NCBI GenBank assembly: GCA_026874595.1 | Contig: CM049314.1 | Location: 16,670,729-16,734,728 of the forward strand | DNA from: Sipunculus nudus | Lineage: Eukaryota; Annelida; Sipuncula; Golfingiida; Sipunculidae | Length of the DNA: 64,000 nt | Reading direction: 5' to 3' | In this document: positions 1-12,800 of the stretch, one piece after another | Numbering within the stretch: position 1 is the first letter of the stretch | Layout of the letters: every line of letters begins with the position of its first letter | Made by a program: the position numbers and the translations under genes | The notes under the pieces: model-generated | Told to the model about the DNA's origin: nothing | Databases searched by the model: none | Seen by the model: only the letters and a program-made list of their open reading frames with translations

Positions 1-525
1 GGGACATGACCACAGCTGTCGCCTGACCTTCCTGTTGTAACTACCATACTGCCCATCACCACAGCTGTCACCTGACCTGCCTGGTGTAAAAACCACACTG
101 CCCATGACCAAAGCTGCCAACTGACCTGCCTGGTGTAACAACCATACTGCCTGCCCATGACCACAGCTGTCACCTGACCTGCCTGGTGTAACAACCACAC
201 TGCCCATGACCACAGCTGTCACCTGACCTGCCTGGTGTAACAACCACACTGTCCATGAGCACAGCTGGCACCTGACCTGCCTGGTGTAACAACCACACTG
301 CCCATGACCACAGCTGTCACCTGACCTGCCTGGTGTAACAACCACACTGCCCATGACCATAGCTGTCACCTGACCTGCCTGGTGTAACAACCATACTGTC
401 CATGACCACAGCTGTCACCTGAATTGCCTGGTGAACAAACCATACTGGTCATGACCACAGCTGTCAGCTGAATTGCCTGGTGTAAAAGCTGTCACATGAC
501 CTGCTTGGTGTAACAACCTCACTGC
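1..525. repeat. 49-bp minisatellite, about 11 units
   Basis: Tandem units of 49 bp carrying CCATGACCACAGCTG and CCTGGTGTAACAACCACA, well conserved at 120-420 and degenerate at the right end. It lies in the WDR44 intron 3' of e19. Read on the minus strand, each unit has GTGACAG followed by CTGTGGTCATG. Confidence 0.92.
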
Positions 526-703
526 CCATGCACACCACTGACTGACATATGAGTGACAGAATCCATCATGGAGGGGAAGACCAAGGTTAGGGGTCAGACT
601 GGAGCAGAACAGTTCTAATGGAACGCTTAACTCACAACCAATTGGTTACAATTAAGTGTCTTCACTATTACAGCTAATCCTCCCGCAGTAAAAACAAACT
701 TAC

Positions 704-822
704 CTCTGATACCTTCCCAGAAGTCACTACGGTCCTTCCTCGCTGTTTTAGACAAGTGCTTTGTCCTCCAGATATACACAAAGTGGTCTTCAGAACCGCT
801 GATGATGTATTTACCATTGGAA
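704..822 (-). CDS. wdr44: WDR44 exon e19, WD repeat 6, with alternative upstream acceptor
   Basis: The short form starts at 822 (acceptor TTTGTGTAG); its donor is CAGAG/GTAAGT. It encodes SNGKYIISGSEDHFVYIWRT, then KHLSKTARKDRSDFWEGIR, matching the vertebrate length and residues (SGSEDKYVYIW, RDRNDFWEGIK). A tandem copy of the acceptor and first ~50 coding bases sits at 882 and is also in frame; using it would add 20 residues. A third copy at 962 leads to an in-frame TGA. The following exon lies left of the window. Confidence 0.95.
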
Positions 823-3800
823 CTACACAAAGAGAAAACAATATGGTCTTCAGAACTGCTGATGATGTATTTAGCATTAGAACTACAGATAAAATACATT
901 GAAAGGAATGACAGAAAGAGTACACAAAGAGGTCTTCATAATCACATGGCTTTACCCCAGGAACTACAGAAAGATAACAAACCACAGTGAAGACCTGCAC
1001 AAGTATAGTTCCTTTCAATCTGAAATATTACCATGCCATCTGAATGTGTTTAAATGCTAAATATGTTTGAGAGAATAACATACACATTACCAAAAGATAA
1101 ATATATTACAATGTGCAGTTCTACTGTAGGCTTTATTAAGCTATTGATATTTATTTTATTAACATGTAACAAATGATTTTATTGGTATGTTTGACTGATT
1201 AAACAAGGCCACTTGATCCTCCCAGCAACAGTGACTAAGCCTACCATACCACTTGTCATCTCAATTTTTCCTTGGCACCCGTATGTTATTCTTCACATCT
1301 GATAAAGGTTGAGGCTCAAACAATAGTGTTAAGTTAAAATGGCTGATCATGCATCAATTATTTTGAACCTGTATCCTTTGGTATAGACAAGTTCAGAATC
1401 ACTCACCTAAAACTTGCTTTGATCTGACTACTGTTGTTGGCATAACCTCTGTACTTGCAGGCCAAGGTCAAGTCACGAAGATCATACAGCCGTATCCTTG
1501 AATCGTTAGATGTGACCAAAATCTACAACATTTAATTTTTTTTTACAGGTGAGGTGGACTATCATTCTGTATGTAAGACACACACACACTGTAATCCAGG
1601 GTTTATCAGCTTTAATTAACCCTGACAACAACACATATTTCAGACAACACTTTTAAACAAGGATGTGTTTTGTCTTGAATCACATGATGCTGCATTTCCA
1701 TTGTTAATCCAAATGCTAACTAAAATACCCAGCCTTGCAGAAAGCAAGACCTATACAAATGTGGTCAAAATATTCTGCAATTGTTGTAAACTCAAAAACA
1801 TAACAATATCAGCTCAGTGAGAAGAGAACTGAAGTACCAAGCCTGGCATTTCAAACCTCTTTGTGGTGATAAAAAATTGGGTGATAAAATTATCACTCAC
1901 TAATTCTAGAACAATATCTAATCTCATCAACATCATTTCCTTGTATGTTGTTACATAGTTTATGGTGATGGATACGGGTAAACAATGTGGGTATGTTGCA
2001 TTATTAAAATATTTAAATGTACATCAACATGTGACACCCCTGGCTACTGACCCAGTCTGTCCCTGTTACTAAGTGCAGCATTTTGTGACACCCCTGGCTA
2101 CTGACCCAGTCTGTTCCTGTTAATTAGTGCAGCATTTTGTGACACCCCTGGCTACTGACCCAGTCTGTTCCTGTTACTAAGTGCAGCATTTTGTTACACC
2201 CCTGGCTACTGACCCAGTCTGTCCCTGTTAATTAGTGCAGCATTTTGTGACACCCCTGGCTACTGACCTGATCTGTTCCTGTTACTTAGTACAGCATTTT
2301 GCGACATTCCTGGCTACTGACCTGGTCTGATCCTGGTACTTGCTCTACCCCAGTGACCTTGCGACCTCTGGCATTTTTGCCCCTCGTTGATCTCACATGG
2401 ATTTGTGTGAAGTATTTCAATTGCTGAAAAATTAGATAAAACATATAAAGTAACTTTTCCTTTGCAGAAAAGCAATATCTTAACTGGGTAAAATATCCTC
2501 TGTTTCCTTTACAGCTGTTTTGATACACTAACTTAAACAACCATGGTAATCTGAACACTAATTACTCTGATATTCAGAAAGCAAATTCTGATATTCATAG
2601 TAAAAATTATTCAGCTTTTTATGGTTATCTAATAATCCCTTATCTGACAAATTACAAATTCAAATATAAACTTTGCCCTAGGCCATTTGATTACTTACAT
2701 GGGGCTCTAAAGTAATTAAAAGGTAACACAGGATTTACAGGTTTATGAATTGCATGTGTCCAACAAATATGAAAACACTTGCAGTGCACATATTAGCAGC
2801 AGCAGATTTATTAACATATTAGAATTATCAGCTTTTCTATTAACATATTTAAACCATCAGATTTTAATAAACATTTGAGCATCATCAATTCTATTAAAAT
2901 GTTAGCATCATCAGTTTGTTTATTAACACATTAGTATCATCAGTTTTCATTAACATATTAGAATCATTTTTTATTAACACATCAGAATCATCAGTTTTTA
3001 TTAAGATAATAACATCAATAATTATTTATTTACATATCAGTTTTGATATTATGGACCTACACACTCACCTCTGCATAGTAGAATATGCACCGTCCATCAT
3101 ATGTGCCAACCACTGCAAACTGTCCGTTTCTACAGAAGTTAGCTGCGGTGATGAGTGTTTTGTTGTTCACTTCGTTCCATAATGCCACCTTTTTCTCTGG
3201 AATGTTCCATAACCTGAGCTTCCCATCTAATGACCCGCTCAAGAAATACCTGTCGTCCTGTAAATCAAACCCACACACCTTAAAACTTTATCAAGTCTAT
3301 TTATGAAGCTTTTTCATTTATCAACACATTCACAATGCATTTACACAATGTTCTGAGGCAAAACTTCAGGTCAAAGACCTCTAATAAAAAGAGATATATA
3401 TATTCACCAAAGACATACACATGAGTGATCGTAATTAAACTGCTTCTTGCTTTACGTGTGGTTTATACTTACCCTTGGATGAAAAGCAATGGCAGTGACA
3501 AAGTCAATGTGCTGGAAACAACAAAGACATTCCTTCCTGGATATATGCCACAGTCGGACGGTCTTGTCCATTGATGAGGATAAAATAAAATAGTTCTGTA
3601 ACAGAGAAACAGACAATGTATCATAGATATGTGAACTGCAGAAAAAAAGGACATTAAGTCAGTCAGCTGCAAAATCTTGGAATGGAGCAATAGTCAATTA
3701 ATTAAGCAATATGTAATGGAGCCAAAGAAAATAAGGTTAAAAACACAATTTTTTTTAAAGATTTAATGAGATGAAAGATATGTAAGTTTTGACCATCTGG

Positions 3801-6789
3801 GTGTTACATAACCACTCAGAAAGTTTATGATGTCTGCAGAAACACTGCAGTTCTTAATCTTTACAATGATGATTATTAATCTAGTTGCATGTAGATATCA
3901 TTTTGTTCTATTAACTGTTAAAGAATAAAGACGCATCTGATACTCATCTATATGTACAAATATTTGGCTCCCTGTTTTGTTCATGAATAACAATATTTTA
4001 TATGAACTAAGTACAGATATGTGAGTTTCTGTTCTATATATACCATATCCCAAGAATCTGTATAATAAATTTCAAGCTACAGTAAAAAATAAGTCTAATG
4101 ATAGATGCTGTGCGGGAAGTGTCCCATATTTCTCTCTTTTCCAGCTCATAACAAAATGGTGATAATGATATAAACTGATTCTGTTTTGATTTGGGGATAA
4201 CTGATAAATTACCTTTGACCATGAAAGGTCAAGAAGGTCGGCGGTATGACTGCGGTAAACGTGGAATGGTTTCTTCATGAATGGCGCATGTTCATCATCA
4301 TCATCATGTGTGGGATGTGTCTGCAAAAAATAAAGAAAAAGAATATATATTATGTTAATCATTACTGGATGCTAATCCAAAATTTTCAACACTACACATT
4401 GTGATTATTTAGTATATAATTATCTATCTGACACTTTCTTTATGAAAATTCCATGCTAGTGATGTATACAGTACCTATTTACTATTAACAGTAGAGATCA
4501 GTTCACACATGTTCAATATGTGATGTAAATATCTCCAACAAACAATGTAATGTACAAACTAGACGACCATAGGTCGAACACTTGCCGGAAATCAGAAGTG
4601 AAACACAGACGGACAGAAAGAACATAGTGTCGGTTTTCTATTAATGGAATGACTCTCAGGGACATTGCTGATAATATGTGGCCCGTAGAATGACATATGA
4701 GACAAAAGAACAGGCAAGCAGACAAAACTGACAACAAAAGACGAACAGACAGACATAGTGACTTTGTGAGACAAGATTGACACCAGATGACTTAATCTAG
4801 TTATGGAGAAGATTCAAAGGAAGAAAATGAGTTATAATTTATGTAATTTAGATTAATAGTTTTGGAGGTATGGCGAATTAATGATATACTTGGGAGGTTC
4901 GACTGTAGCGCCCTCTAGCGGACGTATTCCAAAAAACGACAAACGCGTTTCGTATTATTAGTGTATGACAAGAGATGTCCCAGTTTCAAAAGGATTCCGT
5001 CAAAGCTGTGGCCTGTAGAATGTTATATGTAAGGCGTAAGAACCAGCAAGCAGGCGACTTTGAGGATAACGGACAAACAGATGGACACACTGACAAAGTG
5101 ACAGAAGATTGAAACCAGATGCCTTAATCAGGTTATGGAGAAGACTCAAAGGAAGAAAATAAGCTATAGTTTATGTAACTGAGGCTTTGGGTGTAGAAAT
5201 ATGGCCAATACAATGGTATGTGTGTGAGGGTCGTGTGCAGCGCACACTAGTGGCCATATCCGGAAAATGAAAAATCTACTTCGAGATATTAGTGTAAGAC
5301 ATAAGGTGTAATAGTTTCAAAAGGATTCCGTCAAAACTGTGGCCTATAGAATGCTATATGTGAGACGCAAGAACCAGCAAGCAGGTGAATTTGAGGACAT
5401 CTGACAAACAGACAGGCACACTGACAAAGTGAATCAAGATTGAGTCCAGATGACTACTCCAGGTTATGGAGACGACTCAAAGAAAGAAAAAAGCTACAGT
5501 TTATGCAACTGAGGTTTATAGTTTTGGAGATATTGCCAAAGCATGATATGTTGGGAGAGGTTCGAGTTCAGCGCCCCCTAGCGGCCATATCCGGAAAATG
5601 AAAAATTGGTTTCGAGATATTAGTGTTAGACTTAAGATGTAATAGTTTCAAAAGGATTCTTTCAAAACTGTGGGCTGTAGAATGCTATATGTGAGACGCA
5701 AGAGCAAGCAGGCGAATTTGAGGACAACTATCAAACAGACAGACACACTGACAAAGTGACACAAAATTGTGACCAGATGACTATACCAGGTTATGGAGAA
5801 GACTCAGAGGAAGAAAATAAGCTATAGTTTATGTAATTGAGGCTTATAATGTTGGAGATATGGCCAAAATATGATATGTTGGGGAGGTTCGCATCCAGCG
5901 CCCCCTAGCGGCCCTATCCAAAAAAATGAAAAAAAAAAACAAATTTGAGATACTAGGGTAAGACTTGAAATATATCAGTTTTAAAAAAATTCCTGCAAAA
6001 CTATGGCCTCCAGGGCAAGATTAATGAAATCTCGAAATATCTCGTTTGATGAGCTATCTTACGAGATATTGCCAGACTTTTAATAAAATCATGTAGTATT
6101 AAACGAATGCAACCTAATGGAAAAAACTAGACCTCTCTAGCATTAAAACTGACAAATTAGTCCATTGATTTTCAAATATGATAATTTTTCCCCGAAAATG
6201 TGTTACCATTGAAACGGCAAATTTGAGTCAAGTACCCACCAGAAGAAAGGCCATTGGATGACGATTAAAATGAGCTATAGTTCAAGTAGATACGACTAAC
6301 AGTTACAAAGATATGAAGAAAAACCCGTTTTGTATACTTTTGATGACCTCGACCTTGACCTTTGACCTATTTGGGCCAAAAATAATAGGGCACCTAAATT
6401 TTCGTTGCCCATCATATCTGAAAGTTTCAAGGTGATTGTGGCAAAATTGTGGCATGGAGAGTGCTAAATGTCAGAAAGAACAACAAGGCCGTTGACAAAA
6501 TTGACAACAACCCTGAAACAGACAGACATACTGACAAGGTTGATCATACCAGGATATGGGCAATGGAAAGACGAACAAAATGGGGTTAGAATGAGGTTGA
6601 TACGACAATTTTTGACCAAGTTATGAGGAAAATAAGGTTTCGAGGTTTTTCGATGGCCTTGACCTTGACCTTTAACCTATTTTAACCAAAAACAATAGGG
6701 CACCTAGAAATTTAATTCTCCATCATCTCTGAAAGTTTCAAGGTGATTGTGGCAAAATTGTGGCCAGGACAGTGCAGACAAACAAACCA

Positions 6790-6828
<39 letters not shown>

Positions 6829-9800
6829 TACGCAACTGACCAACATGCTTGCCAAAATCTTTGATTCCGGCAAGCACGGACTAGCTGCAAAAGTCGCCGT
6901 GTTATCAGCATTTACGTGAAATCATGTTTTTTTCTCGCTTGACGAGATATAGTACGAGATTTGGCAAGACGAGCAGTTTTATTATGTGAAGACGGCCAAA
7001 CGTTACAAAATGGCGAAAACTAGATCCGTCTAGCTGTAAAAGTCGCCGAGTTATAAGCATTTCCGTGTACTCTCGTGTTTTCTCGTTTGACGAGATATGG
7101 TGCAGGATTTGGCCAGTCTTGTAGATTTGTCATGTCAAACTCTCTAAATGTTATGAAATGGCGAAAACTACATCTGTCTAGCTGTAAAAGTTGCCGAGTT
7201 ATTAGCATTTCTGTGAAATCTCCTTTTTTATCGTTTCACGAGATATGGTGCGAGATTTGGCCAGTCTTGCAGGTTTGTCATGTCAAGCCGTCCAAATGTT
7301 AATGAATGCCAAAAACTAGACCTGTCTAGCCGTGAAAGTCGCCGACTTATATGCATTTCTGTGAAATCTCGTTTTTCCACATTTGACCAGATATAGTGCA
7401 AGATTTCGCCAAGTATCGCAGTTTTACTATGTCAAGTTGGCCAAATGTTACCAAATGCCATAAACTAGACCTGAGTAGCTGTAAAAGTTGCCTAGTTAGA
7501 AGCATTTCCATGATATCTCGTTTTTTTCTCGCTTGACGAGATATGGTGCGAGATTTGGCCTGATTTCTTTTCTGGCGTGTCAAGCTGGTCATATGTTATG
7601 AAATGCCGAAAACTAGACCTGTGTAGCTGTAAAAGTCGCCGAGTTATAAGCATTTCCGTGAAATCTCGTTTTTTCTCGTTTGACGATAAACCGAGCGAAA
7701 TTTGACGAGACTTGCAATTGAATGACTTAGAACCAAGGGGAAGCAGCCTTATGCAAAAAACTAGACCCTTGAAACATAAATATTAACCGAGATAGAAGCC
7801 AAAAACTGCATATTTTCAGATCGTCAAGTTTAACCCACAAATTTGGTAACCATGGTAACGGCAGCACAAAGCTACATGTGTGGAGGAATAAGCCAATGTT
7901 CCTAGTTTAAGATACAACGATAAAAATTGTGCCATGTTTAAAATTATTTTAGATATTGCAGAAAAATGATATGTTACAGTGTTTCAGGTACCACGCCCCC
8001 TGGTGGCTATTTCCAAAAAATGAAAAACTGATTTCGAGATATTTATAAATAACACAAAATATATCAATTTCAAAGCCATTGTTAAAAAAATGCAACCTGT
8101 AGGTCATATTTAATGAAATCTCGAAGACTCTCGTTTGACGAGAAACGGTGCGAGATTTTGCAAGATTTTTGATTGGATCACCGAGAGCTCACCAAGGGCT
8201 ACAAGATGCAAAAAAATTGACCTCTCCAGCATAAAAACTGACAGAGTTAGAAGCTGAAAACTGCATATTTTCAAAATTCAAAAGTTTTACCCCAAAAATA
8301 GAGAAATCTGGCAATAGCGCACTTTGGCACCTATGCGCAAAAATAAGCCCATGGACCCCAGTTGAAGGTGCTGTGATGGAAATGGCCCAATGTTTAATAG
8401 TTCTGGAGGTATAGCACCAAAACAAATTTTCATGTTTTTTCATCTGCAACGCCCCCTGGCGGCCATTTCCAAAATCTGAAAAAACAATTTCGAGATATTC
8501 TTGTGTTACATAAAATATCTCAGAATCAGTATGATTGCTGCAAATTTGAAAAATATCAGGAAATTCCATGATTTCTCCCCAAAATTGCGTAACCATGGTA
8601 ACAGCAAATTTAAGTAAGCTACATGTCAAAAGAAAGGCCAGGTGATGATGAAAAAAATGAGCTATTGCAGAAGTGGATAAGCCTATTTATGGCGAAGTTA
8701 TAGTGCAAAAACCGTTAACCATACCTGTCGTGACCTTTACCTTTGACCTATTTTAACCAAAAACAATAGGGCACCTAGAAATTATGTTTTTTATCATCCC
8801 TGTAAGTTTCAAGGTGATTGTGGCAAAATTGTGGCCAGGAGAGTGCAGACAAACAAACAGACAAACAGACAAACAGACATACGCAACTGAGCAATATGCT
8901 TGCCGAAATCTTTGATTCCGGCAAGCAATGAACAGACCAAGACAGAGATGAAGAAAACTTGGAAGCTCTGTCTGCTGAGAGACGAGGGCTGCCTTGTCAG
9001 GAAGAAAACAGCACTGACAGCAACAGCAGTTACTGTTACAGTTCATCAAGGAAAAGAACAAGGAAGCAGCTTAACACTGTAACAGGCAGACTTAGTATAC
9101 TTTCTAAAAATAAACTTGCCACAAATACAGTAAAATTTTCATTTGTGAAGCTTTGGCACAAAATATGTACAAAAAGCCCTCAATGTACAATTATGTGAAG
9201 TAACACCAAATTATTGAACAAGTTACACCCCCCCCCCCTTTTGTACAGTTATTTGAAGTCACATCAGTGAGAGGTGACCAGGTTTCAAAAATCCAAGATT
9301 TTGGTAGGAGCAATCAGTGTTTCAAATTTGGAAGGAAAATATCCAATCCTTCAAAAGTTATTGTGTTCACAAGACAATAACTATAATTTGGCTTTGAAGA
9401 TATTGGTCAAGGTCACCAGCTTTCAAAGTCCATTAATAACTTTGTAGGAATAATTGGTGTACCAAAGTTATGGGCTTGACAATAATTTTCCATTTCGGCA
9501 GATCTGACTTTAAAAGATGAAGGTCAAGGTCCATGGGTTTCAAACTTGTCCGAGATTTCAGTAGGAATGACAAGTGTGTCAAGTTTGGGCGGAAAATATA
9601 CAGCCCTTAAAAGTTATTGTGTTCACAAAATAACCCAAAAAATTTCACAATTCAGCAGATTTGACCTTTAAGATAACAGTCAAGGTCAATGGTTTTTAAA
9701 CTCCTTTGTGAAGGTTGTAGGGACAATTGGTGTACTAAATTTGTGGACAAAATGTGAAATACTTAAAAAGTGATGGGCTTCACAAAAATGTAACATTTAG

Positions 9801-12800
9801 GCAGATTTTACCGTGAAGATGAAAGTAAAGGTCACTGGGTTTTTAAATCTTCTGAAATTTTTGTAGGACCAATCAGTGTTTTGAAATTCAGAGAAAAATA
9901 TGCAGCCCTTCAAAAGTTATCACTTCACAAGATATCATACAAAAATTTAACATTTTGGCAGATTTGACCATGAAGATGAAGGTCAAGGTCACCCATTTTC
10001 GAAGATTTTAATGGGAACCATCAGAGTTTTAAATTTCGGAAGAAAATATGCAGCCCTTCAAAAGTTATCATGTTCACAAGATATCCTACACACAACAACT
10101 GATGACGACAGACAACATGGGCACTGAAAACAACGTCTCCCCTGGAAGGGGGGGGGGAGATATAAAAATTGAAATCAACAGTGATTATGACCATACCTGA
10201 GATTTCTAAGAAAGGTGGATTTATGCCTGGCATAATACTTGTGCTTAGGTGTCACTGTATTCTAATTTTTCTGTGCTAAAACTAAATATGATAGCTGTGC
10301 TCATATACTACTTCTCGCACACACACAGCTAATCGTAATACATGTGCTTATGATCAAGAGGCATCCAGTAATAACTTACAGACATTGGCTAACACCTGAG
10401 CTACGTACAGTGCTTGAATCAAACATGGCCCCACATCAATACTTGATGTGACAAATGTGTTTATGCTAAAACAGCATCTACTTTCCAGTGAAATATAACA
10501 CTTGTGCCTTTTAAATACATCCTAAGTTAAAGTGAAATATGTCACCCTGCTCTGAAAACTACCAGCAGTTAAATTGGCAACACAACAGACTTTGGAGAGC
10601 GCACTAGTATTTTATTCCCCAGGAAGCCACTATACATCTGACAGTGACCAAAATATAATGTTATCACAGTGGCATCACCTGGTCACTGGGGTGGTCTTGT
10701 ATTTATCAAACAGGGCACCTTTACAAATACTAATTGTAAAATAAATAGACCTGAAGCAAAATTAAAGTTTAAAATCTTTATAATGTTTATTATAAAATTA
10801 GGAAGAGTTTTCATTTTTCACCATAACTTTCATAAAATTACTGGGGGAAAATAATAAATATAATGCATAGAGATTTCTGTTTCCTATTGTCCTAATCATT
10901 AACACAGCAAACATATTATATCTTATTCAGAAAAACATTATGTACTACAATACTATAGAAGTTGGTGAAGAGCTGTGCTCACATTAATGTGCCTTTATTA
11001 TTATTAATATTAATATTATTATTATGTAAAACTGAAAAGTGAACTTTTCCTGTGCCTGTGAAGTTATTGGATTGAGAAAAACAAAAGAACAAAATGAAAG
11101 TGTAACTGATCAATGTTAAAAAAGAGAGTGTCTGCCAGTTAGTCTCTCTTCTGGTTTTAGTTATGAACTTGACAGTTCTGTGACACTATGCAGTAAACAG
11201 AAAGGATGTAATAACAGAAAAACAGAAGGAGAAATAAGATCTGTTGTTATGAGACAGGTGGCGCCACACATAGGCTGCTGAGAGTACTACCATCTACCAG
11301 TATCTAGATATGTACACACACTGTACCTCTGTCTGTGTGTCTGTTGGTCCCTAGATAAAAGCAACACAACATTTATAACTAATAAACATATACACTGACA
11401 TCTGGTGTGCATACAATCACAGATTTCTAACACACAGTAGATTCATGCTAGTTGGTCTGTAAAAGGGTCAACTGTAACGTTTTGCATTCCATGTGTGCAT
11501 GTGTGTTAAAAACATAACAAGGCCTACAGGCCTAATGCGAACCTGTGCATTGGGAAATACACCAGGTATAATGCTTCAAAGCTGGACCATTACTTTTCAT
11601 GTATATGAACAATGCAAGTACTAAACATTTTGAATAAGAAACAATTTCACAAACATCACTGCTGAAATTCTGGCATGGGTGCACACAACACAAAAGTTAT
11701 TCTAGCTGGCACCACCAGTCTTGTATACAACGAAGCTAACAGAGATATACACATATGCCAATTTTCAGACTGATATATCAAACCCCTCCTGAGAAATAAG
11801 CAGGAACACACATTGTGCAAAAATTATTGTAGGTGGCACCACATGTCTTGTATACGACAAAGCTATCCAATATGTATAAATATGCCCAATTTCAGGCTGA
11901 TATATCAAATTCCTCTGTAGAAATGAGCAGGCACATACACTGTGCAAAAGTCAATGTATGTGGCACCACCTGTCTTGTAAATGAGAATACCATCAAAGAC
12001 GCATAGACAGGTCAAAATATCAGTCCAATACATCAAACTTCCCCAGAGTTTGATGCACTGGGCTGACAAGGCTTAGGTGAGTAAGGCAGTTGCCCCCGAG
12101 TGACCTGTGACAAATTGCTGCCTCAAGCTACTGCGCTCCGTGAACTCTTGACCTGCACCTGGCTGCACTGAGTGAACTCTTGACCTGTTGCATAATCTGA
12201 CACAGCTGGCAGTCTGCCAAAGCTATAAATAGATTCAGGCTGAACTTTGGTGCCAAATATGATGCAGTGAGCAGTCTGCAAAGCTATAAATAGAATGCAG
12301 CTACAGCACTGAGTGAATTCTTGACCTATGCCTGGCTGCACTTCTTCCAATCCTGGCACTGTGCCAAAACTATTTATAGAGCTGACATCATCTTGGCTAA
12401 TGGCCAACATCAAGGCACAGGCAATCTGCCAATGGAAACCAAGTGTTGCCATATGAACACAAAAATGGTCCCTACCTGAAATAACTTTGAAATTTATTTT
12501 CCCAATACAAAATGTTTTTCAGCTGACTTTTTATAAAAAAGAAATCAGGAATATATGTAAAATTATTACGGATATATACTGAATGCAAAATTAAAATACA
12601 GATATATCTCATTGATGGCAAATTCTTGAATTAAGTTGAGTAGGGATACCAATAATTTATAATCCACGTACAGTTGTCTTTATATAGCCACAGAGAGCTG
12701 AATATCCATGATTGTAATATTGCCTGGTATGATGAATAACCTAAATCATAAATCTTAATTTTTTAAAAGCTTTTAAAAAACTTTCTTGTCAATATTAACC

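Noticed and set aside
1-525. Regular short repeats considered as a CRISPR array
   Set aside because: Adjacent 49-bp units with no unique spacers, in an animal intron; it is a minisatellite.
8189-8629. 146-codon minus-strand frame
   Set aside because: Lies in the right half of family E with diverged repeat units; no domain and no conservation of the frame in the sister units.
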